Shown in pieces: positions 1 through 5,925 of a stretch of 8,806 bases of DNA; within the stretch, counting starts at the first letter, position 1; the number at the start of each line of letters is the position of its first letter. The notes under the pieces were generated by a model, which searched no databases, had not been told where the DNA came from, and was given only the letters and a program-made list of their open reading frames with translations. Both the position numbers and the translations under genes were made by a program. The stretch covers positions 1-8,806 of the forward strand of contig JAICHT010000139.1 in NCBI GenBank assembly GCA_025924755.1. Direction: 5' to 3'. The stretch is from Chitinophagaceae bacterium (GTDB taxonomy: Bacteria > Bacteroidota > Bacteroidia > Chitinophagales > Chitinophagaceae).

Positions 1-7
1 AAGTTCT

Positions 8-41
8 AAAAAAGATACCCCTTCTTTTGGAAGGGGTATCT
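8..41 (-). terminator. Strong rho-independent terminator for leftward transcription
   Basis: Positions 13-24 and 30-41 are perfect 12-base inverted arms (AGATACCCCTTC / GAAGGGGTATCT) around a 5-base loop. Read on the minus strand, the GC-rich stem runs directly into a run of six T (8-13), the classic intrinsic terminator layout. On the plus strand the hairpin is followed only by a mixed A/T stretch, so leftward termination is favoured, though weaker use by a plus-strand gene lying left of the window is possible. It is the only convincing terminator after the cysE-cysM pair. It also closes the short unit that begins at the promoter near 250. Confidence 0.85.
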
Positions 42-216
42 ATAATTTAAAAAAACAAAGCCAATCTTATGTTTAATGCCATTCTTATGATAGTTTGGTC
101 TATGTTCAATAGAGCTGGATATGGTATTGGATTTTTAAACGGGGCCAGTGTTCAGCGCCTGGTCTCTTTATAAAAAGAAACCTTACTTCAGCTTTCAAAA
201 GGAAAATTTAATTTAC

Positions 217-243
217 ATTACTGTGTAACAGATACACAGTAAT
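217..243. promoter_or_regulatory. Palindromic operator, left copy
   Basis: Arms of 11 bases (ATTACTGTGTA at 217-227 and TACACAGTAAT at 233-243) are perfect reverse complements around a 5-base spacer. The core TGTGTA-N5-TACACA and spacer length are the same as in the palindrome at 2342-2364, which makes a dimeric transcription-factor site much more likely than a chance palindrome. Here it lies just downstream of the leftward -7 box, over or just after the inferred start point, a position usual for repression. The factor cannot be named from the window. Rrf2-type and Crp/Fnr-type regulators bind symmetric sites of similar size. Confidence 0.65.
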
Positions 244-249
244 AAGATG

Positions 250-257
250 CAAAGGTA
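250..257 (-). promoter_or_regulatory. Leftward -7 promoter element (TACCTTTG)
   Basis: On the minus strand these bases read TACCTTTG, an exact match to the Bacteroidota -7 consensus TAnnTTTG, followed by CATC as at the promoter near 2371. No clear TTG -33 element lies at the usual distance (about 277-283), so the promoter may be weak or depend on a factor. The inferred start is near 244, just before or within the operator at 217-243. Confidence 0.5.
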
Positions 258-322
258 TTAGATTATAAAAGGTTTAAATGCCTGAATAAAACTTAATACT
301 ACCTAAATACGGGAAATTATTT

Positions 323-338
323 TAATATCCGGATATTA
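323..338. repeat. 16-base perfect palindrome downstream of cysM
   Basis: The bases TAATATCCGGATATTA are self-complementary with no spacer, 27 bases past the cysM stop on its downstream side. As a hairpin only 6 AT-rich pairs could form around CCGG, and no T-run follows on the minus strand, so it is a poor terminator. It may be a protein-binding site or a weak 3'-end structure. It does not resemble the TGTGTA-type operators. Confidence 0.35.
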
Positions 339-364
339 CCTTACCGTGCAAATTACCAGTTCTG

Positions 365-1237
365 TTATCCAAATAAATCGCTACTCAAATACCGGTCTCC
401 CCTATCACACACAATAAAAACAATTAAACCGGCCGAAAGTTCTTTTGCAAGCCGTAATGCCACAACCGACGCACCACCACTACTCATTCCTGCAAAGATT
501 CCTTCTTTTTTTGCCAGGTCTCTAGTCATAGCAGTAGCATCAGCCTGGGAAACCTCCATAATCCGGTCTACCTTTTTAGGGTCAAAGATTTTAGGCATAT
601 AATCCGGAGTCCATCTTCTGATGCCAGGAATAGAAGAGGCTTCTGTAGGCTGGCAACCTATAATTTGAACTTCAGGATTTTGTTCTTTTAAATAAATAGA
701 ATTACCCATAATAGTTCCGGTGGTGCCCATAGCACTTACAAAATGGGTGACGGCGCCACCAGAATCCCTCCATATTTCCGGCCCCGTAGTTTTGTAATGA
801 GCCATATAGTTATCCGCATTAGCAAACTGGTTTAAAAGGAAATAGTTATCTTTCAGCGCCTTTTCATCTGCATAGTCGCGGCACTTTTCAATCGTTTCCA
901 GCAAGGTTACTTTCGCACCAAAAGCTTCCATAATGAGTACCCGTTCCCGCGTTGAATTGGCGGGTAATGCCAACTCTATATCAATCTGAAAAAGGTTTGC
1001 AACTAAAGCCATAGCAATTCCGGTATTACCACTAGTAGCTTCTATTAACTTCGTTTGCCGGTTAATTTCGCCACGCTCCAATGCGCTTTTAATCATATTC
1101 AATGCAGGCCGGTCCTTTACACTTCCTCCCGGGTTGTTCCCTTCCAGTTTAGCAAATACTTTTACATCCGGGTTCGGATTTAAATGCTGCAATTCTACCA
1201 TCGGCGTGTTGCCTACCAAATCTAATATTCCTGCCAT
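365..1237 (-). CDS. cysM: Cysteine synthase B (O-acetylserine sulfhydrylase), CysM type
   Basis: This PLP-dependent cytosolic enzyme joins O-acetylserine with sulfide or, in the B-type, thiosulfate, to give cysteine or S-sulfocysteine. It has 290 residues, a normal length for CysM. Visible landmarks are NNPGGSVKDRPA with the PLP lysine at K41, the substrate loop TSGNTG (68-73), the PLP phosphate loop GTTGT (171-175), and SSGG (252-255) with the serine expected to contact the pyridine ring. SIPGIRRW (202-209) is typical of CysM; CysK proteins carry a different sequence there, so the B-type call is preferred. The ATG at 1237 lies 1 nt beyond the upstream cysE stop, so the two genes are almost certainly co-transcribed and probably translationally coupled. 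The C-terminus DRGDRYLSSDLFG is complete. Family knowledge says CysM does not form the CysE-CysK regulatory complex. Confidence 0.93.
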   Translation of the reverse strand: MAGILDLVGNTPMVELQHLNPNPDVKVFAKLEGNNPGGSVKDRPALNMIKSALERGEINRQTKLIEATSGNTGIAMALVANLFQIDIELALPANSTRERVLIMEAFGAKVTLLETIEKCRDYADEKALKDNYFLLNQFANADNYMAHYKTTGPEIWRDSGGAVTHFVSAMGTTGTIMGNSIYLKEQNPEVQIIGCQPTEASSIPGIRRWTPDYMPKIFDPKKVDRIMEVSQADATAMTRDLAKKEGIFAGMSSGGASVVALRLAKELSAGLIVFIVCDRGDRYLSSDLFG

Positions 1238-1238
1238 C

Positions 1239-2054
1239 TTAATAATTTAAAATTTTACCCTCTACAATTGTTACTTCTGTATTATGATATACCAGCGAGC
1301 CTGCAGGCACGCTTTTGGTTAACCACACATTGCCGCCAATAATGCTGTGATGACCAATAACCGTTTCTCCACCCAGTATAGTGGCTCCCGAATAAAGCAC
1401 CACATGGTCTTCTACTGTGGGATGCCGCTTGGTAAAGGCCATACTTTTATCTACGCTCAATGCACCCAAAGTTACTCCCTGGTAAAGCTTTACATGTTTG
1501 CCTATGTGAGTGGTTTCGCCAATTACAATACCAGTACCATGGTCTATAAAAAAGTATTCGTCAATTTCTGCGGCCGGGTGTATATCAATACCGGTTTTTG
1601 AATGGGCAAATTCGGTGAGTATGCGGGGTAAAAGCGGCACATTTAGATCGGACAAAGCATGAGCAATGCGATAAAAGCATAAAGCATAAAAGCCAGGGTA
1701 AGCCCTGATTACTTCAAACTCGTTTCTCGCCGCCGGATCTCCATTTAATATAGCATGAATATCCGTATTAAGGATGCGATAAAGTTCAGGAATGCCCTGA
1801 AAAAAAAGTGCTGCTATCTGCTCATTATCTTTATTATCACAGATGTCAGTGGCATTTAAAATCTTTACCAATCTTTGTTTCAATTTCTCAAACTCCTGCT
1901 CTATCTCTATTACAGAAGTGTAAAAACACTTTGAGTGCTCGGGATATAATAAACAAATAATGGTAGAGGCCCAATCAGAAATTATTTCATTGGAGGGTAC
2001 TTTTTCTTTGTGTTGTTGTTTTGCAAAAATACTTTCGTATAAATCAGTGCTCAT
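1239..2054 (-). CDS. cysE: Serine O-acetyltransferase, EpsC type
   Basis: It acetylates serine with acetyl-CoA to O-acetylserine, the substrate of the next gene. With the ATG at 2054 the protein has 271 residues. An alpha-helical N-terminal part carries DIHAILNGDPAA (98-109), where an active-site aspartate is expected. A left-handed beta-helix of hexapeptide repeats follows, with the signature IDHGTGIVIGETTHIG (170-185; D171 and H172 as the catalytic pair) and YQGVTLGALS (191-200), the form seen in EpsC-like enzymes. The frame stays open to a TTG at 2093, but the 13 extra residues look unrelated to the family and ATG is the better start. The protein ends EGKILNY, without the terminal Ile that CysE uses to dock into CysK, which fits its partner being CysM. 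Its stop is 1 nt from the cysM start. Confidence 0.93.
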   Translation of the reverse strand: MSTDLYESIFAKQQHKEKVPSNEIISDWASTIICLLYPEHSKCFYTSVIEIEQEFEKLKQRLVKILNATDICDNKDNEQIAALFFQGIPELYRILNTDIHAILNGDPAARNEFEVIRAYPGFYALCFYRIAHALSDLNVPLLPRILTEFAHSKTGIDIHPAAEIDEYFFIDHGTGIVIGETTHIGKHVKLYQGVTLGALSVDKSMAFTKRHPTVEDHVVLYSGATILGGETVIGHHSIIGGNVWLTKSVPAGSLVYHNTEVTIVEGKILNY

Positions 2055-2341
2055 TCCAGTGTTATTTAAGCTAAAAGCAAAATTTGCTATCAATAGTAAA
2101 CATAAAATTCTGATATTCTAAATTGCATATTAAAATTAAAAGCCGATCCAATTTCTCACTTAAGAAGAAGTATTTAAAATGTTTGAAATAAAAAGCTTTT
2201 AAATAATACCACAAATTTAATAGTAAACTGCGGACCTATATTGATTGATTAAAATAGTTATACTCCAATAAATTAATCTTAGCGATATTTTATAACTGCA
2301 CTTTCCAACTCATCAATAGTTATAAAAAATACAAAATTTCA
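2055..2341. other. Gene-free region: cysE 5' side
   Basis: This AT-rich stretch holds no credible gene on either strand. It contains the probable untranslated leader of cysE, with a candidate promoter element at 2212-2219 and a 10-base palindrome AAAAGCTTTT at 2191-2200. I see no riboswitch or terminator that I could name. It ends where the operator at 2342 starts. Confidence 0.6.
2212..2219 (-). promoter_or_regulatory. Candidate cysE-cysM -7 promoter element (TAAATTTG)
   Basis: The minus strand reads TAAATTTG, an exact TAnnTTTG match, about 155 bases upstream of the cysE ATG. No TTG is found at the expected -33 distance, and the region is AT-rich enough for chance matches. The operator at 2342-2364 lies about 130 bases further upstream, too far for simple steric control but possible for an activator. 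Confidence 0.35.
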
Positions 2342-2364
2342 TATTGTGTATCAAATACACAATA
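2342..2364. promoter_or_regulatory. Palindromic operator, right copy
   Basis: Arms of 9 bases (TATTGTGTA at 2342-2350 and TACACAATA at 2356-2364) flank a 5-base spacer. It shares TGTGTA-N5-TACACA with the site at 217-243, and the outer A/T bases also match in part. Its centre is about 21 bases upstream of the -7 box at 2371-2378, so it covers the place of the -33 element. A bound dimer could block or recruit RNA polymerase there. The regulator is not in the window. Confidence 0.65.
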
Positions 2365-2370
2365 AAGCAT

Positions 2371-2378
2371 TATCTTTG
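2371..2378 (+). promoter_or_regulatory. Rightward -7 promoter element (TATCTTTG)
   Basis: TATCTTTG matches TAnnTTTG exactly and is followed by CATC, as at the left promoter (250-257). The nearest TTG (2344-2346, inside the operator) is 24 bases upstream, slightly longer than the usual spacing of about 17 to 23. Transcription would start near 2385 and read toward the small ORF at 2552. Confidence 0.55.
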
Positions 2379-2384
2379 CATCAC

Positions 2385-2551
2385 AAAGGTTGAATATACC
2401 AGGTGCCACAAGATGCAAAGCCTGGCCTCTTCCCCAAGCGAATTTGCTTCTTCTACGAATTGTTTGCTGCTGAATTCTACGATTGTATGCTTATTGAATA
2501 TTAATTAAAGAAATAACGTCTATTCTATACCCGGCGTACAAATTTTAAACT
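2385..2551 (+). ncRNA. Candidate structured leader of the 47-codon ORF
   Basis: About 165 bases lie between the inferred start point and the small ORF, unusually long for a passive leader. It can form a stem CCAGGT (2399-2404) with GCCTGG (2420-2425), and a second small stem AAGC (2436-2439) with GCTT (2446-2449). ACCAGGTGCC and TGGCC resemble an element in the left transcript (ACCAGGCGCT, TGGCC). I could not match it to a riboswitch class from memory: the SAM-I core (GCAACC) and the SAM-II core are both absent. It may be a cis-regulatory leader or an RNA in its own right. Confidence 0.35.
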
Positions 2552-2695
2552 ATGAAATCAATTATTAAAACATTGTTGTTTGACAAAGAAATTATAAACA
2601 ACCTGACAGAAAAGAAGGTGGCGAAAGAACACTTATACAATCAATTAACAAACGGTAAAATCACCTTGCAGGAATATCTCTTTGCCACCAGGTAG
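2552..2695 (+). CDS. Small hypothetical protein, 47 residues
   Basis: An ATG-started frame of 47 codons plus TAG begins MKSIIKTLLFDKEIINN and ends LQEYLFATR. The product is charged, lysine-rich (8 Lys) and probably helical, with no cysteine, no signal peptide and no membrane segment. It lies downstream of the operator-linked promoter at 2371-2378, and the bases before the ATG (TTTTAAACT) are A/T-rich as is common for starts in this phylum. I do not recognise the family. In favour of it being real are the dedicated promoter, the plausible amino-acid make-up and the lack of any overlapping gene. Against it are its length and the absence of a recognisable domain. It could be a regulatory peptide made under sulfur control, but the sequence does not show that. 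Confidence 0.5.
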   Translation: MKSIIKTLLFDKEIINNLTEKKVAKEHLYNQLTNGKITLQEYLFATR

Positions 2696-2917
2696 TTGGT
2701 AACTTTAATAATATGGCAATCTATTATTGTGCTTCACGGTTCAATAAAACTGCTAATATTAATAGAATAAAACCGATAAGCTTTCAGTACTTCTCTGCTG
2801 ACAGACACGTTTAATATTTCTGCCGATTACTTAAATGCCAGATAGCCATTACGCTTAATGGATACTGCAACAGCGGTTGTGTGCCTATTAAGATCATTTT
2901 ACATAAATAAATTTTTC

Positions 2918-3352
2918 ATGAGAAAGTTTTTACTTTCATCAATACTCGTTGTATTGACCGCATCGTTCCAGACGCCTATAAAAGAATTAATTTGTCCTGA
3001 AAAACCAATAAGCAAAACCATCAATTTTAAAATTGCTCCGGCCGCTACTTACCAGCACAAAGCCTATGCGCATAGTTTTGCCGCGCTTCATATTACGGTT
3101 ATAAAATTGAAGGGAAACAGAATTGATACTCTTATAGAAAAAGAATATCCTGATTTTAAATTAAGCAAGCTTACATCATACTCCAAAGAGTTTCACCAGA
3201 TAGTTCGCATTCCAAAAGTGGTAGATAGCAAAGAGCAAATTATCTTTTTGTACAACGTTACTTACAAATCGAAAGGAAGCTCTTTAAAAGTACCCAATGC
3301 CAATTGGATCACCAGGGGCACAACGGAATCTGATATCCAAATCTCTATTTAA
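2918..3352 (+). CDS. Secreted hypothetical protein
   Basis: This protein has 144 residues and no recognised family. MRKFLLSSILVVLTASFQT looks like a Sec signal peptide: two basic residues, a hydrophobic core of about 12, then polar residues. No lipobox cysteine follows, so export to the periplasm or beyond is more likely than lipidation. The mature part is rich in beta-prone and lysine-containing stretches (for example FAALHITVIKLKG, 54-66, and EQIIFLYNVTYKSKG, 106-120), suggesting a small beta-sandwich or barrel. One cysteine is left, at position 26. An ATG at 2858 would add 20 residues ahead of the signal peptide. I prefer 2918 because it puts the signal peptide at the N-terminus. The gene converges on mscS with no clear terminator between them. 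Confidence 0.7.
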   Translation: MRKFLLSSILVVLTASFQTPIKELICPEKPISKTINFKIAPAATYQHKAYAHSFAALHITVIKLKGNRIDTLIEKEYPDFKLSKLTSYSKEFHQIVRIPKVVDSKEQIIFLYNVTYKSKGSSLKVPNANWITRGTTESDIQISI

Positions 3353-3424
3353 AGACAATCGCTATACTAGTATCTGTAGATGATAAGCGTGAATTGAAGA
3401 AGTATAAATTATGGCTTTGGCTAA

Positions 3425-4255
3425 TCAGGTTCCCGGAAGTTTGATACCGGCTTTGATAATATTTTCTATCAGCTGCTCCTGGAATTTTAATTTCAGATCC
3501 TGGTAGCCATGGGCATGCGTCCATACATTTACCATCACCTTATATCCATCTGCCTCCACTGTAGATACACCTGTCCGTGGCTGCGGATCCTGCAAAATAT
3601 TGGGTTCTGATTTTATAGCAGTTGAAATAACACTATTCACCTGCTCAAAAGGAATTCCGAACCCAAATTTTAATTCTATATCCAGCCGCCTGATCCCCTC
3701 CCGGCTTAGATTTATGATAACTTCATTAGAAAGTTTGCTATTAGGAATAATAACGGTAGTGTTGTTATATGCTTTAACTATAGTATAAAATATTTCGATA
3801 GTCATTACAGTGCCTTCTGTCCCCTGTGCTATAATATTATCACCAACCCGGAAAGGCTTCAATAAAAGTATTAAAATACCGCTGGTAAAATTTTGCAAGG
3901 TGCCAGATAATGCCAGGCCTGCAGCTACACCCACTGCACCTATCAACGCGGTGAATATGGTTAATTGCAAACCTATAATCTGCATCAATACTATTATCAG
4001 CAATATCTGTAGCGCAGTTATAAATAAACTGGCTAAAAAAGGCTGTATCGACGGATCAAACTCCTTACGATGCATATGGTGATGCAGCCATTTTTTAAAA
4101 AGACGAATGAACCACATGCCAATAAAAAATATAACAAGTGCAACGAGGATCCGCGGACCAATAGTTAAAAGCCACGAATAGGCTTTGTTATAAAATTGCT
4201 GCCAATTAAATGTTTGAAGCTTTTGAAGTAAAAACATGTTCAAAGTAACAATCAT
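3425..4255 (-). CDS. Small-conductance mechanosensitive channel, MscS family
   Basis: It is an inner-membrane heptameric tension-gated channel that releases solutes on hypo-osmotic shock. At 276 residues it is close to E. coli MscS (286). Three hydrophobic segments fit the family: about 34-53, 73-95 and the pore helix 98-133. The pore helix shows the small-residue pattern GAVGVAAGLALSG (106-118), then LQNFTSGILILLLKPFRVGD (120-139), the best conserved stretch of MscS. The beta domain follows with GTEGTVMTIEIFYT (145-158) and VIIPNSKLSN (168-177), then an alpha/beta C-terminal domain with a short tail. The ATG at 4255 is chosen; an ATG six codons later is possible. It is divergent from the glycosyltransferase gene, 89 bases away, and looks monocistronic. 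Confidence 0.93.
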   Translation of the reverse strand: MIVTLNMFLLQKLQTFNWQQFYNKAYSWLLTIGPRILVALVIFFIGMWFIRLFKKWLHHHMHRKEFDPSIQPFLASLFITALQILLIIVLMQIIGLQLTIFTALIGAVGVAAGLALSGTLQNFTSGILILLLKPFRVGDNIIAQGTEGTVMTIEIFYTIVKAYNNTTVIIPNSKLSNEVIINLSREGIRRLDIELKFGFGIPFEQVNSVISTAIKSEPNILQDPQPRTGVSTVEADGYKVMVNVWTHAHGYQDLKLKFQEQLIENIIKAGIKLPGT

Positions 4256-4344
4256 TGTTTCGTTTTATAAAAATGCCGGCGCAAGAGTAACAAAATTTTT
4301 AATGAAGGAAGTATGAATTAACTTAGGCTTTTACCAGCACTTGT

Positions 4345-5895
4345 ATGTTAACTCGAAAAAGTTTTTTTAATAGGGAATTGATATTGCTTATAGCTTTTAT
4401 TGTTTTAAAATTCGTGCTTCAATATGTTCTAATAAATCCGTCTTACGATCTGCACCGCGATGAATACCTGCATTTAGACCAGGGCAACCATTTAGCAGCT
4501 GGTTATGTTTCGGTTCCGCCTGCTACTGCTTTTATTGCATTTTTAATAAAGGGCCTGGGAAATTCTTTTTTCTGGATAAAGTTTTTCCCGGCCTTGTTTG
4601 GTGGGTTGACACTCGTAGTAGTTTGGTTGATAATAAAAGAATTGAATGGTGGTTTTTATGCGCAATTGCTGGCGGCAACAGCGTTAACTTTCTCTATCAT
4701 CCTCCGTATTAATATTTTATTTCAACCCAATTCGCTTGATATTTTGTGCTGGACGTTAGTGTATTATGTATTGATTAAGTTTATACATACCCGTCAAAAT
4801 AAATGGTTGATATGGGGAGGTGTTTATTTCGCTATTGGTTTTTTAAACAAATACAACATTCTTTTTTTAACAGCCGGTATAGTACCCGCTTTATTACTAA
4901 CAGACCAGAGAACTGTTTTTAAGAATAAGTATTTATACATTGCGGCGGCTATTTCCCTGATATTGATTACTCCAAATTTAATATGGCAATATCGCCAGGG
5001 CTTTCCTGTAGTGCATCATATGAAAGAACTAACCGATACACAGTTGGTGAACTCCAGCCGGTCTGATTTTATCCTTCACCAGTTTTTATTTTTTATTGGT
5101 GGAATATTTATTCTCATTACCGCTTTTATTAGTTTTTTTATCTACCCTCCTTTCAGGCCTTATAAATTTATATTCTGGAGTTATGTATTTACCCTTTTGA
5201 TCTTTATATATTTAAGGGCAAAAGATTATTATTCTATTGGCCTCTACCCTGTTTTAATAGCGTTTGGCAGTGTATATACTGGTAACATTTTACAATATGG
5301 AAAAAGGTATTTTCTGAAGTCTATACTCATAGTATTAATCATAGTAATGATGATTCCGCCGCTGTATGCTATTTTCCCAATACTTAACCCAGGAGCGCTA
5401 CAGAAAAAAGCTAAAAACCTAGAAGCGTTAGGAGTATTAAAATGGGAAGATGGCAAAAATCATTCACTGCCACAGGACTTTTCTGATATGCTTGGCTGGA
5501 AAGAACTGGCTGCTAAAGTAACTGCCATATACGACAGTGTTCCGCATAAAGAAAATACACTAGTGATATGCGATAATTATGGACAAGCTGGCGCCATAAA
5601 TTATTACACGACCGATAAAAGTTTACAAGCGCTTTCTTTCAATGCTGACTATGTATATTGGTTTCCTGAAAACAAAAACATCCATACTATTATATTGGTA
5701 AAAACTCTAGGTAACGAACCTTTAAGACCTGAAGAAAAACCATTTTTTGATTCTGTTCAGCAACTGGCTTCGATACAAGACCGTTTTGCCAGAGAGTATG
5801 GCACACGTGTATTTTTATTGTCTGGTGCTAAACCGATCGTAAAACCGTATTTGCTTCAAAAAGCAGAAAAGGAAAGGAAAAGCTATCAGCAGTAA
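4345..5895 (+). CDS. GT39/ArnT-like membrane glycosyltransferase (PMT_2 type)
   Basis: The protein has 516 residues with a hydrophobic N-terminal two-thirds, about 8 to 10 membrane helices up to residue 345, and a soluble C-terminal domain of about 170 residues. After the first helix, the loop carries NPSYDLHRDEYLHLDQ (31-46). The acidic pair D39-E40 sits where GT-C enzymes such as ArnT and PMT keep their catalytic or metal-binding acid. GYVSVPPATAF (53-63) and RAKDYYSIGLYP (291-302) are also typical of this Bacteroidota group. Such enzymes move a sugar from a polyprenyl-phosphate donor to lipid, glycan or protein on the outer face of the inner membrane. Acceptor and donor cannot be told from sequence. 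The C-terminal region has ICDNYGQAGAINYYT (408-422). It stands alone: divergent from mscS on the left, convergent with the DinB gene on the right. Confidence 0.85.
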   Translation: MLTRKSFFNRELILLIAFIVLKFVLQYVLINPSYDLHRDEYLHLDQGNHLAAGYVSVPPATAFIAFLIKGLGNSFFWIKFFPALFGGLTLVVVWLIIKELNGGFYAQLLAATALTFSIILRINILFQPNSLDILCWTLVYYVLIKFIHTRQNKWLIWGGVYFAIGFLNKYNILFLTAGIVPALLLTDQRTVFKNKYLYIAAAISLILITPNLIWQYRQGFPVVHHMKELTDTQLVNSSRSDFILHQFLFFIGGIFILITAFISFFIYPPFRPYKFIFWSYVFTLLIFIYLRAKDYYSIGLYPVLIAFGSVYTGNILQYGKRYFLKSILIVLIIVMMIPPLYAIFPILNPGALQKKAKNLEALGVLKWEDGKNHSLPQDFSDMLGWKELAAKVTAIYDSVPHKENTLVICDNYGQAGAINYYTTDKSLQALSFNADYVYWFPENKNIHTIILVKTLGNEPLRPEEKPFFDSVQQLASIQDRFAREYGTRVFLLSGAKPIVKPYLLQKAEKERKSYQQ

Positions 5896-5925
5896 TTGCC
5901 AATAGCCTTATTGTTGAATAGTATA

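Larger units (their letters stand above)
8..244 (-). ncRNA. Candidate small RNA or leader transcript, about 235 nt
   Basis: A leftward promoter core (minus strand, 250-257) and a strong intrinsic terminator (8-41) bracket this stretch, which has no credible ORF. The longest ATG-started reading on the minus strand that I found is about 11 codons. The inferred transcript would start near 244. About 80 nt in it contains ACCAGG (163-158), followed by TGGCCC (147-142), which can pair as CCAG/CTGG. The operator at 217-243 would overlap its first bases. It could be an independent small RNA, an attenuated leader for a gene left of the window, or simply the 3' untranslated region of the cysE-cysM mRNA. 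The promoter and terminator are visible; expression is inferred. This entry also accounts for the gene-free stretch 1-364. Confidence 0.35.

Noticed and set aside
141..175. SAM-I riboswitch on the minus strand (AAAGAG followed by CACTGGCCCC)
   Set aside because: AAGAG and CTGGCCC recall the SAM-I core, but the GGAGGGA and GCAACC elements are absent and the P1 pairing was not found. The match is partial and not convincing.
2055..2093. TTG start at 2093 for cysE
   Set aside because: The 13 extra residues resemble nothing in the family and a proper ATG is available at 2054; TTG starts are rare.
2342..2364. Rex or Crp binding site
   Set aside because: Rex sites are TTGTG-N8-CACAA and Crp sites TGTGA-N6-TCACA; the spacing and inner bases here differ, so no named regulator is assigned.
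2713..2814. 33-codon ATG frame between the small ORF and the secreted protein gene
   Set aside because: It lacks a promoter, recognisable features or a sensible composition, and is of a length expected by chance.
3364..3373. 10-base palindrome ATACTAGTAT between the secreted protein gene and mscS
   Set aside because: Too short and AT-rich, with no T-run; likely chance.
3600..4082. Plus-strand open frames inside mscS, and similar antisense frames inside cysE, the glycosyltransferase, DinB, LysE and ATP-grasp genes
   Set aside because: They lie wholly or almost wholly antisense to genes with strong family motifs, and their translations show no domain features.
5900..5913. Hairpin CAATA/TATTG as terminator between the convergent glycosyltransferase and DinB genes
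   Set aside because: The stem is only 5 AT-rich pairs and no T-run follows on either strand.
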